Of a DNA stretch of 64,000 bases, positions 36,908 through 51,900 are shown one piece after another. Source of the DNA: Epinephelus fuscoguttatus (lineage: Eukaryota > Chordata > Actinopteri > Perciformes > Serranidae); NCBI RefSeq assembly GCF_011397635.1, contig NC_064770.1, forward strand, positions 28,847,603 through 28,911,602. The letters run 5' to 3'. The notes beneath the pieces are model-generated. The model made no database searches, was not told the origin of the DNA, and saw only the letters and a program-made list of their open reading frames with translations. The translations under genes were made by a program, and so were the position numbers. The stretch's first letter is position 1. Each line of letters begins with the position of its first letter.

Positions 36908-39900
36908 ATGGTATGTCCACACCACATAGAAATTCTGCTCTAACGTGTCTTTATGAGCTCTAATGCTTCAAAGTACTCTGCGTTTATTGTTCACCTCTAT
37001 TCTTCCTTTTCCTTTTTTTCTTGTCGGACGTTCTGTACTTATTGGTTGTATACTTTACCGTTACCAGATTCCTTTGTTACTTAAGCGGTCATGCATGGGC
37101 TTTAAGGCTGTGGTTTGCCTCACTTCGGATAATCTCTCCTATGCAGCTGATTTTCTGTGCAATTGTACACAGTAGCTGCTCAATGTGGTCAGCCACAGAT
37201 AAGTTTCAAAACGAACAACTGTCAACCTGTACACAAAGGCTACTGTAACACACATTTTAAAAAAAAAAATATGAATAAAGAAACTTTTTACTAGATATTG
37301 TACAGTTGCAAAAACAAATATGTTATTTTTCTTTTAAGTCTGTGTAGATTTTTGCAGTTGGTGCACTGACAATAACGCTGACAACAATAAACAGCCTCAA
37401 ATTAAAGCTGAAAGGCAGCACTTTAACCTCAAAATCATAGTTTCATTTTAAGTCAAATGTGACAAGACAGCAATGTGCAAGTGTGCACAAACTGACAGAC
37501 TGCACTGTAGCCAGTGTGCAAGCAGAATTATATTTAATGCCCCCTTTTCACATGCATTCTTGTTTTGCCACTGAATAGTAAACCATACTGTAAGAGGTAT
37601 TTATCAAGCTATCCTATAGGCAGCACGCTACACTAAAGGTGGGGTTAGTGAGTGGTGAGTGGTTTCATGACTGGCAGCCACTCAGATTATGCAATACTAT
37701 GGGGAGTGTGGGGAGCCTATCACATGTGTATTTGCTAGTGTATACCTGTGTGCAGGGTGTTTGCACGTTTTCTTTAAATAAACGTATACTTGGATAGAAT
37801 CCAGCCTTGGAACAGGGTGAGACAGGTAGAGAAGGTGACTAATTTGTTGCAATGAACGTCTCAGTGCTGTTGGACTATATCTGATAGTATACTCTAGCTT
37901 CCTTTGTACAGCGTCTTGATGCAGTCCACAACTGATTTATTTGGTAGCAGAATGCCTTGTTAGTATTCTGACTCTTTAAAAGATTATTTTGCGGTTGCGC
38001 ATATGTTTGTACACAGTCATTTGTGTGATGTTTTGCACAAGGCCAATGTCGGCAGCACTGCAGTAGATCTTGTAAGCCATACCTTTTAGGTACTGACAAC
38101 TTAAAAATGTTGACAAAACATCTTGTTTCCTGTTCTGCTATCTGATCTTCATCCTGTAACAACTGGTTTGGTTAAAAGTTGAATACGGTCAGTAACCTGA
38201 TGGCCCATTGAGTGAGACTGTCAATCTACTCTTGGGCCAAGATGGATGATTACAGGAACATGAATAGGTCCTGTGTAGGCAGACTGCCAAAGAGACTTCC
38301 AGGAAAAAAAGACTCTGGCTCCTTTTCAGACATGATGTCGACATTTAAAATTGCTTGTGTGAAAAGGTCTTTATTCTGGCTGTTTGTGGAGGGTTAGGTT
38401 GTCTGCACACTGAGACATATGTGTCAGGCTGTTTAAGGCTTCTTTAAATGCACAAAACAAAGTGTTTCACACACTGAATATGTTTGATAATAGTTTATTG
38501 CCACTTTATGGCTTTGCAGGCAGAACTGCCCTCCTCTGTTTTTAAATCATGAAACATGTTAAGTAACATTTTTCACTCTTCCTACACAATTAAGGTAACA
38601 GTAATTGTCCAGCTAGGTAAAGGCTGGGTTTGACTTGGAGCTGCAACAATTACTCAGTTAGTTGTAAACCAGTTGATTGCAAAATACTTCGATAATCAGT
38701 TTGTCATTTTTTTTTAAAGAAAAAAAGTCCAAAATTCTCTGATTTCAGCCTCTTAAATGTGAATATTTTCTATTTTCTTTACTTCTCAGTGACAGTAAAT
38801 TGAATATCTTTCAGTTGTTGACAGAAGAAAACATTTAAGGACATCCTCTTGGCCTTTGGGAAACACTGATCAACAATTTTTACCATTTCCTGACATTTAT
38901 TGGCGCAAACAACAAACAAATTAATTATGAAAATAATCAACAATGAAAATAACTGTTATTCTGAGCCCTAGTTTAACTCCACTGAGCTAACAGGGAAATA
39001 GAAACCGCTGTATACTGTAATGTGATCTGTCATGCAATGATTACTTTGTGAAACTATGAATTTTAAGTTGTTGTTGACACTGTGTCAGAGAGGTGTTTTT
39101 TTAGATTGCTTTTTGTGTCTTATAAAATGGCATTATATTTGTCCTGTACAGTACAGGATATTTTGTTGTAACACAGTCCAGTGTACAATAATCCAAGAAG
39201 CCGTTTCAACAAACCTGAAGATGTTATGTTGGTCGTTACTTATTGCAGGCTGTAGAATCAAAAGTCAGTCTTTAGACACTTTGCTTAACTAAAGACTGAT
39301 GACTTTCTCCCTGATTTTGTGTTTAGATGGGCGGATACAATTTCAGAGTTTAAAAAAACTCCCTACGTTGCAGAACCAATAGTAAATCTGCAGGGCGGTC
39401 CTTCGGTGGCTCGCTGAACTCTTGTGCTTGTAAACATAGTCCCACTAGACACACGTGTAGCGGTACAAAATGGCTCAGGGTGCTCGCAGAAAATGCCGTC
39501 AAAGTTAGTGGATGTTTGTCGCGTTTGCGGAGACACATTCTCGCCAACTAAAAGAAACAAACATAATCTTTTACAAGGCCATGACTCATCCGTCCGGCCG
39601 GACTATAACGTTAGAGGGAATCGCCTTGTTGTTTACAAATACTTCCGAGTAGAAAACCAGCAGAGCTTTTAGCTATATATATAGCCTATATATCACATTT
39701 TTCACATCACTGTATCACCGTTTGGACTAATCCGATGTTTGTAAAGTCTATAAACACAATGATTGAACAAACATTACTATTTCTGTGTGCACGTTTAGCT
39801 GGGCTAACCGTTAGCTGTTAGCCGTTAGCAGTGATTGAGCTAGCAAAGCAGTTTTGTGTTGCTATGTGTGGTATTTATTCAGTTTTAGGAAATCACGATG

Positions 39901-42900
39901 TCTAGAAAGCATCAGTGGCTGCAGCTGACAGGGACAGCTAACAGCAGCAGCAAAGGTAACAGGACGTCATCTGTTAAAAGCCTCCCGTTGTCGGATACGA
40001 CATGAAACTACTCCAGTTAGCTCAATAATGTTGTAACTAAGATATCCGCTGGAAAAAATATTTTCTTCACGGATGAGCACACGTTTGATAAAACGGAGTT
40101 TTGCGCCGAGAAGGCGTGTCCTTTTCAAAAATGCAAGAGGCGTTGCTTTGTTGCCGGCCGTTTTCGCCGGTGTGTTAAACACACTTTAGAAAGGAGTGTC
40201 CCCAGACTATCAGAAGGCGGAGATCTCTGATTGTCTGGTGGCCAGAGTATGCAGGCTGTTGCAATGCATCATGTAGGTGCTTCCTTCTCTTTTCTTGTTC
40301 ACTCTGTGTAAATTGAACAGTGACTATTAAGAAAAAACTTAATGTGTATTTCTGACTGTAGTTTGTCAGATTTATCTGATGAAATGAATGTGCTCTCAAA
40401 ATAGCAACAGCTGCATACAGTTACTGTGTTTACTGTAAATACAGGGATTTACCGCAACATCACATAAGGTGGGTAACAATCTGAGACTTAAAAATAATTT
40501 ACACTTAAGGTATCCCTCTGTTATCCTTAATATTCTAATATTATGGAATACAGTATGATAATTGTTGAGCAACAAAGATGGCTGTTGGGAGGAATTTAAA
40601 AGAGTTGTGCCACATTTAGAGCAGGGATGCTCAGCAAACTATAAAGATATGGTGGAGTAATGGCATCCTGAGTCATGCTACCTTTGTGTGTGTTGTAATC
40701 TGAGCTTCTCTGTTTGTGGTTGTGATGGAGTATCCCCACTGGCTAGCTAATCACCACCACTCTGCAATGCACTCATAAGACAGTTACTGCTGATAACGTG
40801 ACCCGCAGCTTCATTGCGGAAGTGTAGCACCCCACCCTCCCCTGCCCCAGTTAACACTGTTAATGCAACCCATTCTCATCCAAACTCTTCACTGATTACT
40901 TCCTGTTCAGTGCTGCTCATGTCTACATATTACGTGCTAGGTATCCTCCTGTATTTGTTGTTAGGTTTAGGCAACAAAAGCATGTGGTTAGGATTAGAAA
41001 AAAAACGTCATGGTTTGGCTCTACGTTCATACAGGAAGGAAGCTAACACCAGGCTCCTGGATGAAAGTCTGCTGTTTGTTGGACCCATCCACAACCCTTC
41101 CCACCCACGCTATAGGGACTTTCAGCTTCTTATATTCAATCAATCAATCAATCAATCAATATATTTGTTGCATGAAATCATAAAATCTGATTAAAGTAAA
41201 AGGTAATACTACGTTGTTACTGGCAGCATTTCAAACTGAAGCCATCCAGCGGCGTATCACACTGCAGCAACAGTTGCTGTATGGGCACATTATTAACTTT
41301 TGCCCTCCGTCTGTGTATCATACCACCATGACAGTTGCCACCCAGCCAACCAGTGGCATATCATAACCCGCATTACAAACTGATGCCACTTGGCGGCCTA
41401 TCATACCGCCACAAAAGGAGGTTTTGGCATTGACAAAGCAGCGGTATTTCACAACTTTGGAATAAGAATGGGCTGGTTATTATCTCAGCACTGTTACTGT
41501 TGTTAAGCCTGTTCTCACTTTTAGCATCGTTAACTGTTAGCCGCCAGTTTAGCCACCACCATGTTGAGAACCATGTGCAGACAACCTGAATCAGAGTCTG
41601 AATCACAGATATGCTCTGAATGTCATTTGACTACAGCGTTTTTACAAAGTTTTGACTAAGCATTTTAAGTGTTACTGAAAAGTCTAACATCATGTTATAA
41701 CTTTAGTTTAAATAATACAACACAATGATCAAAACATTATAAAGACATATGACATATTAAAATGCTTATCCTGTTTTAGTAGATGCCAGTTATCATGTAA
41801 ATACCTTGACCTTGTTTAATAAAAACTTTACAGCAAACAGTAAGTAATATCCTGCACTATTGGACATATGATCCAATCTAACTGTATTTGCACAAAATGT
41901 ATTTACTATCATCGTTCACTGAGGACACACATGTGGTTGCCTGATTTCCATAAGTACCCAGAGATAGACCCTGGCTGACCAACAGGCAAAAATTTACGAC
42001 CACTCTGTGTGTGTTTGTTGTGCCTCTCTCTGTGTGAGTGTGCTGGGGGAAGGGGGCTGTGGGACAAGAAGATAATTTAAGATTAGCCAAGTATAGAAAA
42101 AGAGAAAAATACAGTAGTTCTTTTGCTCATGACTGTAGCGAGGCCCAGAGCTGAAAAATAAGCATGCGGTGTTTGTCCACTTCTTTTGAAGATGTGTTAA
42201 AGACATAGAGTCCTCTTTAGAGTTTCATAAAAGCAGTGGAAATAAACATAAAGTAGGCTACTTGAGCCTATCACTTTGAAAACTGTGTATTGTGTATGTA
42301 AATTGGTTTAACAAACTACAAAACAACCTGATACAGGCTTACTGGGTTGTTGAGCAATTAAGCAATTAAGGATACAGTGGAATATCCAAGCTCGTAACAA
42401 GAGTTGAACTGTATCTGCACTTATACACAGATCTGTTTCAATGACAAACTTAACATTTTGTGATCACGTTGGTTCTTTTGTTTTCAGTCGTTTTGAAGGG
42501 CATTTTGTTTTTCCTTTAAATGAAAGAGCTACACTACCAAGGTGACTCACGAATCTGATAGCCAAACTTTATCAGTTCACAATATACTAATATAGAGTCA
42601 GGGACAGGTAACCTTCATCAGTCACCATCCAAGGTTAGTTAAATCTTTAGATAACTAGGACTGCAACTTACAATTATTTTTATCGATTAATGTACAGTAG
42701 TTTAGTCTGTAAAGTTTGACTGTCAGTCCAAAATTCAAAGAAGCTGGAACCGGTGAATGTTTGGTTTACTTTTGTGCTGAATGAATAACAAGTAACATGA
42801 TTATCAAAATTGTACATTTTTTTCCAATTACTGACTCACCTATCAACCGACTAATCAGTTCAGCTCTAGAGATAACATTGGATGGTGTTTGACACACGTG

Positions 42901-45900
42901 TCGCCACTACTACAACAAAAGATTTTAGGTCCATGATAAGGGTCCCCAAAATGTTGACATAAATTCTAATAGCTTTTCTTCTGCCTTGTTGCCAACTATA
43001 TCCACCACGTGGTACACCCATGCACCTCAGCACCACCCACAGTGTGAACCAATGTAAACCGAACACCTCCCACTGGATTCTCCCACCCACAAGACACCAA
43101 AGACTATCCCTCCTTCACCCAGAGGTCTGCCTAGTGGCTAACTGCTCTCCCCATTTCCCCTCCCCTATATTTGTGTGCACAAGCATATTTTTGTCCCACA
43201 CTCTTCTGTGTATGTGTGTATGCATATTTCTGAAATCGCCTGACGTATCTGGCCATGTGTCCTGCATGTACCAGCCACATACTTTTCTGGGTCATACACC
43301 TCCTGTAATTTTCCATTCTCACCAGCTGATACCAGCAGTGGCACAGCTAGGACATGTCCTTAAGCCAGTTTGGCACACGCTAAGCCATTTTGGATCTTGC
43401 CTGCTCATCTGAGCTGACTCACTTGGTCAGAGTGTGAAGTTCAAGCGTAGTCTGATGATCTCACGTTCATCTGCACAGAGTGTCATTATTCTTTTTGAAC
43501 AGTGACACCTGACATTGGGCTTTTCTGTAATTTTTTTGTAAGTTAAATGGCAGATTGTGCAGATGATTTGATCACCTTTTTATTTGGATAATTTTCACAT
43601 AATAACCAACAATAGATAACTCACAATGTGCTCCTTGGAAATACTGCCTAAGGATCCCCTAACTGACAACTCACAACATATTATGATCTATTTTAGGGCG
43701 AGGCGATTAATCAAACTTTATTTTCAGCTATGATCTGGGCTTCCAACAGTTACGATGACAAGATGATTAAGATTAAAACAATTAATGTGCCCCATTTAGG
43801 TTCGCAATGGTGCTCTGGTTTTGTCTTGCATTATAAATCCAGCACACCTCTTTCCTTTACAGTGGTACACTTTTACCCCCTCCCAAAAGCACAAACTCGC
43901 CCTCAGCAAGGCTGTGGCATATTTAGTTAGACTTGAGCCAGTTTTTTGATCAAATCACATTAAAGCTCAAGAATATCCACTGTTAAAAAGACAATTTAAA
44001 AAAAGTTCAATAAATGCATGTTTCCAAAGTCAGTGAGCAATGGTGTTAAATGATTGTGATCTCAATATTGAACAAAATAATCATCATTATGATTTTTACC
44101 ATAACCAAGCAGTCCTATATGTTCTGGTTGATGTGGCAACAGACGCATCAACCAGTGACTTTTTCTCTTCTTCTTTTTTTGTTCATGCCCTTTTGATGAA
44201 CGATGATCATAAACATCGTTTATCGTGACTTTTCCACAATAAAAGCCCCACCAGGTTTCACCAGCTGAATGCTTTAAAGTAAAGCAGCACCAGTGCTTTA
44301 AAACAGCTCTGATACGGCTGTGGGAAAGCAGGCAGTAAACCATGAGGGTAAAGACAAACTTACAAACAGTAATGCCATATGAGATGCATAATTTCCTGTG
44401 AATACATTGTTATTCCAGGCAATTTGAATCCAGAGAGAATGGCAGACTCTGACACTAACCATATAGAAATGATTATGAAATGTAAATACACTCAAATACA
44501 TGAGTTATATTCAGAAACTGCACAGTGTATACATGAGATCTCAGAGTCTTAAACCTTTTCCCACATGGAGCATATCCTCCTTGTTTATTTTGTGAAATTG
44601 GAGTGCTGCATGAGTTTCTGCACATATGTCTTACAACTGTGTTTTCACATGGTGGATGAAGGGTGGAGGCCACACATGTTCTTGGTCCCTCTTCTTGGCC
44701 CTTAGTGGTCTTTAGTCAGACACTGTACACATTGCCTATTGTAATAGACTTGTGGTTCCTGATAAATGATAAGTTGGTGGGTATCTGACATATTAAAGGT
44801 ATTCGATCACATTTAGTGTTGCATGTGATGCAGAACTTGTATTCTTACATTATTATTGTTTGCAGGTTTGGGTGGATTTTGTCTTTATACGTCTTCTTTC
44901 CTCTTTACTTGGCATAAAATATATTTTTTTACCTTTATCTGTCAATAAGAAACTTTTTATCAGTGTATTTTATGATTCTTCTTCTCCTTTTTTATGACAA
45001 GACGGAGAAACCTCCTCTGGACAGCAACGAGGAGGACATAGCCTGGCTGGGCGAGGGCCAGTCTGAAACTCAGCTTGCAGCTGCTCTCGGCCCAGATGGA
45101 GTTGAGGCATGCGATGCAGACCGGCCTGCATGGGACTCTAAGATCCAGTATGTGTTGGCCCAGGTGGGGTTCAGTGTGGGCCTAGGGAATGTGTGGAGGT
45201 TCCCGTACCTTTGCCACCAAAATGGAGGAGGTGAGTCTTAGGGCCCTGACACACCAAGCTGACAGTCAACTGTTGGTCCATGTCGAGCCATTGGTGGGCA
45301 TCTGTTGCTGTAGTTGTGTGTATGTCCCGCACCGTTGGCACTGGTTGGCCCTTGTTGACTGTTTTTTTTTTTTTTTGTGGCCCGTTGAGCATATTGAATC
45401 AGTGTCGGACCCAGTGGAGCTCGTCCGTGATTGAAGTCACTCTGTTCAGTTCGGCACACGAAAAGAGAAACAAAAGTGAGGAAATCAAACAAATGACTTA
45501 AGTCAAGAGGATGTGAGATTAAAACAAACCAGTTATATTAGGTAAGACTATTTTTTAGCCATTGATTTCTTTAGCAGAAAAGGTTCGTACTGTAATTGTT
45601 TGTGTTATTGTTCGCTATCGCATCAACATCCGGTTTATTGTTCAAGTGCTAACTGGCATCTTTAATCCATCCTCTTGGTCTCCTGGTTTCTCTTTTTGAA
45701 AGACAAATGCAAACTACCACTGGCTGCTGGTACTGAAAGTTATTTCCTCTCACACAGGTGCAGAATGTACGTACTAGTTGGCTGTAGTCTTTGCGGTGTG
45801 TTTAAGTGCAACTTTTTGGCTGAAACACAAGGCAATGTGACACAATGCAACAGTTGGACTTTGTTGCCACTTGTTTTTTGATGTCGGTTTGGTGTGTCTG

Positions 45901-48900
45901 GCCAATAAAGAAAAAAATGCACATTTCATCTCAGTGTTTTGATTGACTCGTCTTTGTGATGGCTCTCTTGAAATAAGAAGCTTACAAGCTTACTTTTTTA
46001 TATGAGCATTTTGATGCTGGAAAAGACAACAGACATAAGGCACCATCACACTTAATAGAGAAAATCTGTTTAGATATAAATGCCCTCATGTTTTTAAATC
46101 TTCCTTCCAGGGGCTTTTATGCTGCTGTATGTTTTTCTTTTATTGATTGTGGGAGTTCCACTGTTTTTTATGGAGCTGGCAGCTGGCCAGAGCATTCGAC
46201 AGGGCAGCATCGGTGTGTGGAAGCACATCTCTCCAAAGCTGGCAGGGATCGGTTACTCCAGCTGCATGGTGAGGATTGATTTCATCTTAATTTATGTACT
46301 TTTTCTTGGGGGTTTGGGATCATACTGTTCATGTATGAATAAAAGTTGGATTCTTTGTCAGCTAGGGCAAATAAAATCCAAAATGGGGAAGCAATAACAT
46401 CCATCCTATATAATTGTACGTATGTTTACACACACTTCTGCAAAATTGTAACTCATAGTGTCTCAGCTAGGCTGCTGTGGTTCAGTAGCTGTTTGACTGT
46501 TTCACGTTTGGGTTTCAAAGATCCCTCCATCATCAGTGTTTGTTATATAAGCACCAGAATGAAAGGATTCATAAGCATGAATGTCTTCCTCCACTTACTC
46601 ATTAAAAAGCCATAGCATTACCACCTTATTTATCACCTCTGTGTAAAGAACTTTCTTTTTATTACTAGCCGCACTGTGTGTGTACTTAAGAAAGGACACT
46701 GATGACATCTTGCCATGCTGTAATGTGAGAGAGGCCGTGCACTGGAGTGTTGGCAGTTTGTTGCGCAACACTTTTCTGTACAGACAAGAAACAGTAAACA
46801 GAGTGGGCAAGAACCTTCTGTGGACATACAGCACACAGCCATATACTTGTATGCCCAGACACCCATGTTTTTGTTTTGTTTTTTCCAAAAAGCCTCATTG
46901 CTCTGTTAGTCCCAGTCAGTGTCACAGTTCATTTCAGCTACACCCACTCTGTTGGGTTACGCATGCATTAAAATAGAAAAAAAAGCTATTAGGTCATTTG
47001 ATGTTTGCTGTCCTCCACTTGCAGAACAAATTGTTAACCTTGAAAGAACCTTTCATAGACTTCACACCATACACGTCAGCGCATGCTGTATATCGTAAAG
47101 GACTTGCTATGTAAATATTGATAATTTATTGAGTAAATCATTCACGAACCCTCCCTTCTCCTCTAGGTCTGTTTTTACGTGGCTCTTTACTACAATGTTA
47201 TCATTGCGTGGAGCCTGTTCTACATGGGTAACTCTTTTCAGTATCCTCTGCCGTGGGAGCAGTGTCCAATTGATGTAACCACCAATGAGACAGGTACTGA
47301 TGTAACTAAGAAGTTGATCAAAATAAGATGTCACACACAGTAGATGCCAGTCAAAGGTCTATAATGTGGTCTGTCCTAATCAACAGTGAAAGAGTGTGCA
47401 AGCTCTTCCCCAACACCATATTTCTGGTTTCGGAAAGCCCTTAACATCACAAATTCTATCGAAGAATCCGGAGAGTTTAACCCCATCATGACAGGCTGTT
47501 TATTGGCTGCTTGGGCAATTGTATCCTTGGCAATGATCAAGGGCATCAAGTCTTCTGCAAAGGTTAGTTAACCTCTCTTTTCTTTGTTACCCCAGCCTAT
47601 AAACATAAACAAATTTATGTTCGTATCATTGTTAAAGGAATACAGTAATTTGTTTTTGGTTTTTTTCTGGCAAAGAGTTTGATAAGAAGATCAATACCAC
47701 TCTCACCTGTCTGTTAAATACAAGCAATAGCCAGCAGCCAGTTAGCATAGTTTAGCACAAAGAACAAGGGGAAACTGTTAGCCTGGCTCAAACGGCAACT
47801 GATTCCTATTCCTGAACTTGCATATCAGATGATACTGAGTACCGATTCAATAGCGATCTGGTTTGTAGGCATGCACCAAGGAGGAACTATGCAGGCAGAA
47901 CTAATGTATTTTCATAAACAGATGGTAAACAAGTTAATGGACAGTTACCTAATAGCAGATGTATCCTGCAAGGTAGCAGACATGGCCACAGCAACGAAGA
48001 TTGACAGTGAGGACTGCCGTTTTTAGAGGCAGTGGAGAGGTGAACACATTTTCAGTGAAAGACGAAACTGTTTCTTTTGTCTTGTGTGATTTTTTGTTTT
48101 ATTTTTTTTTTTAAATGTTTTTGTGACCTATTTGATGCAAGAAGCAGCTGACCCCCAGGTATTTTCAGGTGATCTAATCTGGCCCCCATTCAATGAAGTT
48201 TGGACACCCCCTGCGTTACATCATGTGTGGCAAACAAACATGAGAGTAGTATCAGTCTTTTCACCCAGTTCTCAGCCAGAAAGCAAATAAGCCATTTCCC
48301 AAAATGGAAACCTATTTTTCTAAAACTTTCTGGCATATTAATAACCTTCCTTTGTTTTTTGTTTAAATCTTAGGTGATGTACTTTTCCTCAGTCTTTCCC
48401 TATGTGGTGCTCTTTATTTTCCTCATCAGAGGGTTGATGCTGGATGGTGCAAAGGAAGGAATCACCTATATGTTTTATCCTAAAGTAAGCACAGGTTTCA
48501 TCATCGAATGATTGCCAAATACAAAATGTTTGGAGAGTATTTAACACTAAAGAGGACATTTTCCACATTTTGTAGCCTTTATGATAATTTAGACTTTATT
48601 CTGTGGTATTTTTCAGCTGGAAATCTGGGGTAATGTGCAGGTGTGGCGACAGGCTGCTACACAGGTGTTTTTTGCCCTTGGACTGGGCTATGGCTCTGTT
48701 ATCGCATATTCCTCTTATAACCCAGTCCACAACAACTGCCACAGGGATGCACTGATGGTCTCCGGCATCAACTTCATGACGTCTGTGCTGGCCTCGCTGG
48801 TGGTTTTCGTCGTGCTGGGTTTCCGTGCCAAGACCATTGCACTAAACTGCGTAGCTGAGTACGGATTTGTGCATGTGTGTGTGCGCACAAATATTGACTT

Positions 48901-51900
48901 CCCTCTGTCAATTTTTAACTACTTAATTTGTAATTCTGTGAAATAACTACTTTTCCCACAAGCCCATGACTTTACATAATTGTAACATACTAAAAAAGAC
49001 TATTTGTGAGGACTTTATAAGTAAGTAAAATAATTAGTTTTGCCTTGGAAACTGAAAAAGCTGGTTGAAAAAAGTATTGAAGGCAAAAATTTTCAGGCAT
49101 TGACTTAAAGAGTGATGGAATACAACAGTATAAGAGGACCCAAGAATGTGGTGCAATAATTCCTGTTATTACACACATTCACAATAACCATAATATTATA
49201 GTCAATGGCTTTTTACACCAAATATTGACAATCTTATATTTTATCTTTTTACTCTTTCCTCTTTCAGAAATCTTGGTCTTCTAAGCCTCATGTCATCGAA
49301 CCAGCCGGCAGCTGGCCTTGGTTGGCCTGGAATTAACATGACAGATCCAAGTTCTGTGTCTATAGCTGAATACAGGGAGTGGTACAGTCACCACAGCTCC
49401 ATAGTGGGTCCTAACATCACTGACTGCAATCTGGAGGAGGAAATGAATAAGGTACCCTTGAGATTTAACTTTAAAATCCCCCTCCATTTAAAAGATGTGT
49501 TTTTCTTCTGTTTATGTCCCCTTAATCTGATCTTGACAGACTTTCATCTGTGCAAAGTTTGTCACATTCCTCTATTGAACGTGGTATTGTTTGTGCACTT
49601 CCCTAAAATCTGAGATTCAAACGTACAATGGGCAAGCTACCTAGATTACAAAAGCCAATCGCTGTCTAATACAGGAAACGTATATCGACAGAGGAACATG
49701 CTTTGACACAACACCGGCAAAGCTTCAGCACAAAGCGGACCCTGGAGCTTCCACTATACCAAATACCCCTATTGTAGCATATGTTATTGTATGTTTCTGA
49801 GTGAACCACTGCCAGTAAGCCGATAAGCTAACAAGCCAATAAACAACAAACAAGTAAAGCTGCCAAATACACTTACCATTCTGATACATCTGCTAGTTGG
49901 TGAAAAGAAGTCTGTTAAATTTCCACTTAAACTGTCTTTATTGAGAGGTTATCAAGGCAAAAATCATAACATGCCCCACAAAGACTGAATTTCAAGAAGC
50001 TGTCTCATCCATCAAGTACCATTGATGGTTTTCATGCCACTACCTTTTCCAAAACACATTTTTTAAAGAAAAAGGATCACCACGTGTTGCATGTGAGGAA
50101 TAAAGAAGAAACAGGGATTCAAACAGAGGCGAACATTTCAATAACAATAGTAAGAAGGAGTGGTGCTGAGGTTCCCAGGACTCCTGTGGAATCTGTGAGG
50201 TACTGTAAAATATCCAGCTGGCAAGAGGAAGAAAATATAGGACACAGTATCCAGTAGGTCTCTTGAAGAGATGGAAGCAAGCTGTGATGAAGGAGTGAAA
50301 GGAAAAACTAAAGAAACAGAGGAAGGGGAACTAAAGTCATCTTATATAATAGTGTTTATTTCACTAAAAAAGATTACTCACCCCCTACTGAAGAGAGTAC
50401 TATAGCAGTGCTTCTGGTATGGCACTATTGAATTACAACTACAAATGGGGCTCCAAAAACTGACTTAGAAGAATAGATAATGTACTTGCATAGGATGCTG
50501 CTGGAAATACTGAACCCAAGTCACATAATTTGTTTTCTCCACCACCCACCTAACACTTGTTTGGAATCCTCACTCAATATTCATAAAATTCTTGTTCATT
50601 CCCTCTACCTTTTCTGTCTTCCTTTTGTGTGAGCGCAGGGCGTTGAAGGGACAGGCCTGGCATTCATAGCATTCACTGAGGTGATGGCCCTTTTTCCTGC
50701 CAGCCCCTTCTGGTCCACCCTCTTCTTCCTGATGCTGCTCAACCTCGGCCTCAGCACCATGTTTGGGACCATGCAGGGAATCCTCACACCTCTCATGGAC
50801 AATTTTAGCGTCTTGGGCCGCCACCGGACCATACTCACTGGTAACACACACATGTCAACACAAGTTCACATGATGCTCTATATTTTAGGCAATTATCAGT
50901 ATCTCCACTGCGCAAGCCTGGCAGGGACCATGCGTTTGGTGTGTGTGCACTAGGTGAGTATTTGTCTGTCCACAGCTAATCTCGCAAACTACTGGACCAA
51001 TCAGCTTAATGTTTTGTATGCACATGTGGGACTATATGCTTAAGGATCTATCCTCAAAAATTGACATCCATAGAAAAGTTTGGTCTTATTTTAAACCAGA
51101 GCATTTGCAGATTAATCCCATATCCAATATGTCATGATCAACTAAAGTAAGGTATGTTAAAGGATGAGTTAGTCCCATTTTTGTTATTTTCACCACCACT
51201 AAGGGAGCCGAGAGGGACAATTCTTAAAGGCGCAGCTGCAACCCAGTTTTGATCCTCCTCCGCACTGCATCATACCACATAGGGCGTGTTTCAGACGTGA
51301 AGTGTTTTGCCCACCAGATTTTGTAGACTTGCAGATTTCCTTATTTGTGCTTCTGCCATCAGTAAGTTAGCTATGCAGTTAAATGGTCTATTTTTCTTGT
51401 CTGTTTTAGTTGTGTTTATTGTTTTTATGTCCTAATTTGTTGTGCCGTAGCCTACAGACAAAGTTAATGCAGTTCAAATTATGAACAACATGAATCAAAG
51501 ATTTCTGGCTGTGTTTTAGTCATTAAAAAAACATTCAACCTCCTAATTACATTGTATCTGTATTTCACATACACTGCTTGTTAGCAGGAGAAATCGATTT
51601 TCTCTGTGGCATGCACAGGTAGGCTCATCTATTTTGCCTTAGTTTCTCCAGAACTTTTCATAGGTAAGGCACAGAACCCACTATTTGAAAAATTAATGAA
51701 TAAATAAACACAGGATACTCTTCCATATGATAGAGCAGATCTTTATTGTTCCAAAAATGACAAAAAATATTTTTTAACAAAATAAAGCTAAGGCCTTTTG
51801 CCTTTGCACAGCACTATAGGCGTTTCAGCATTTTCTTCCATTTTTAGCATTCGAACATCTATTGCATCAAAACACAACAATCTGTATTCATTTATTGAAA

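Noticed and set aside
50570-50853. Minus-strand ORFs of 82-93 codons
   Set aside because: Antisense to the slc6a16 exon 50639-50840, which carries clear transmembrane segments on the plus strand.
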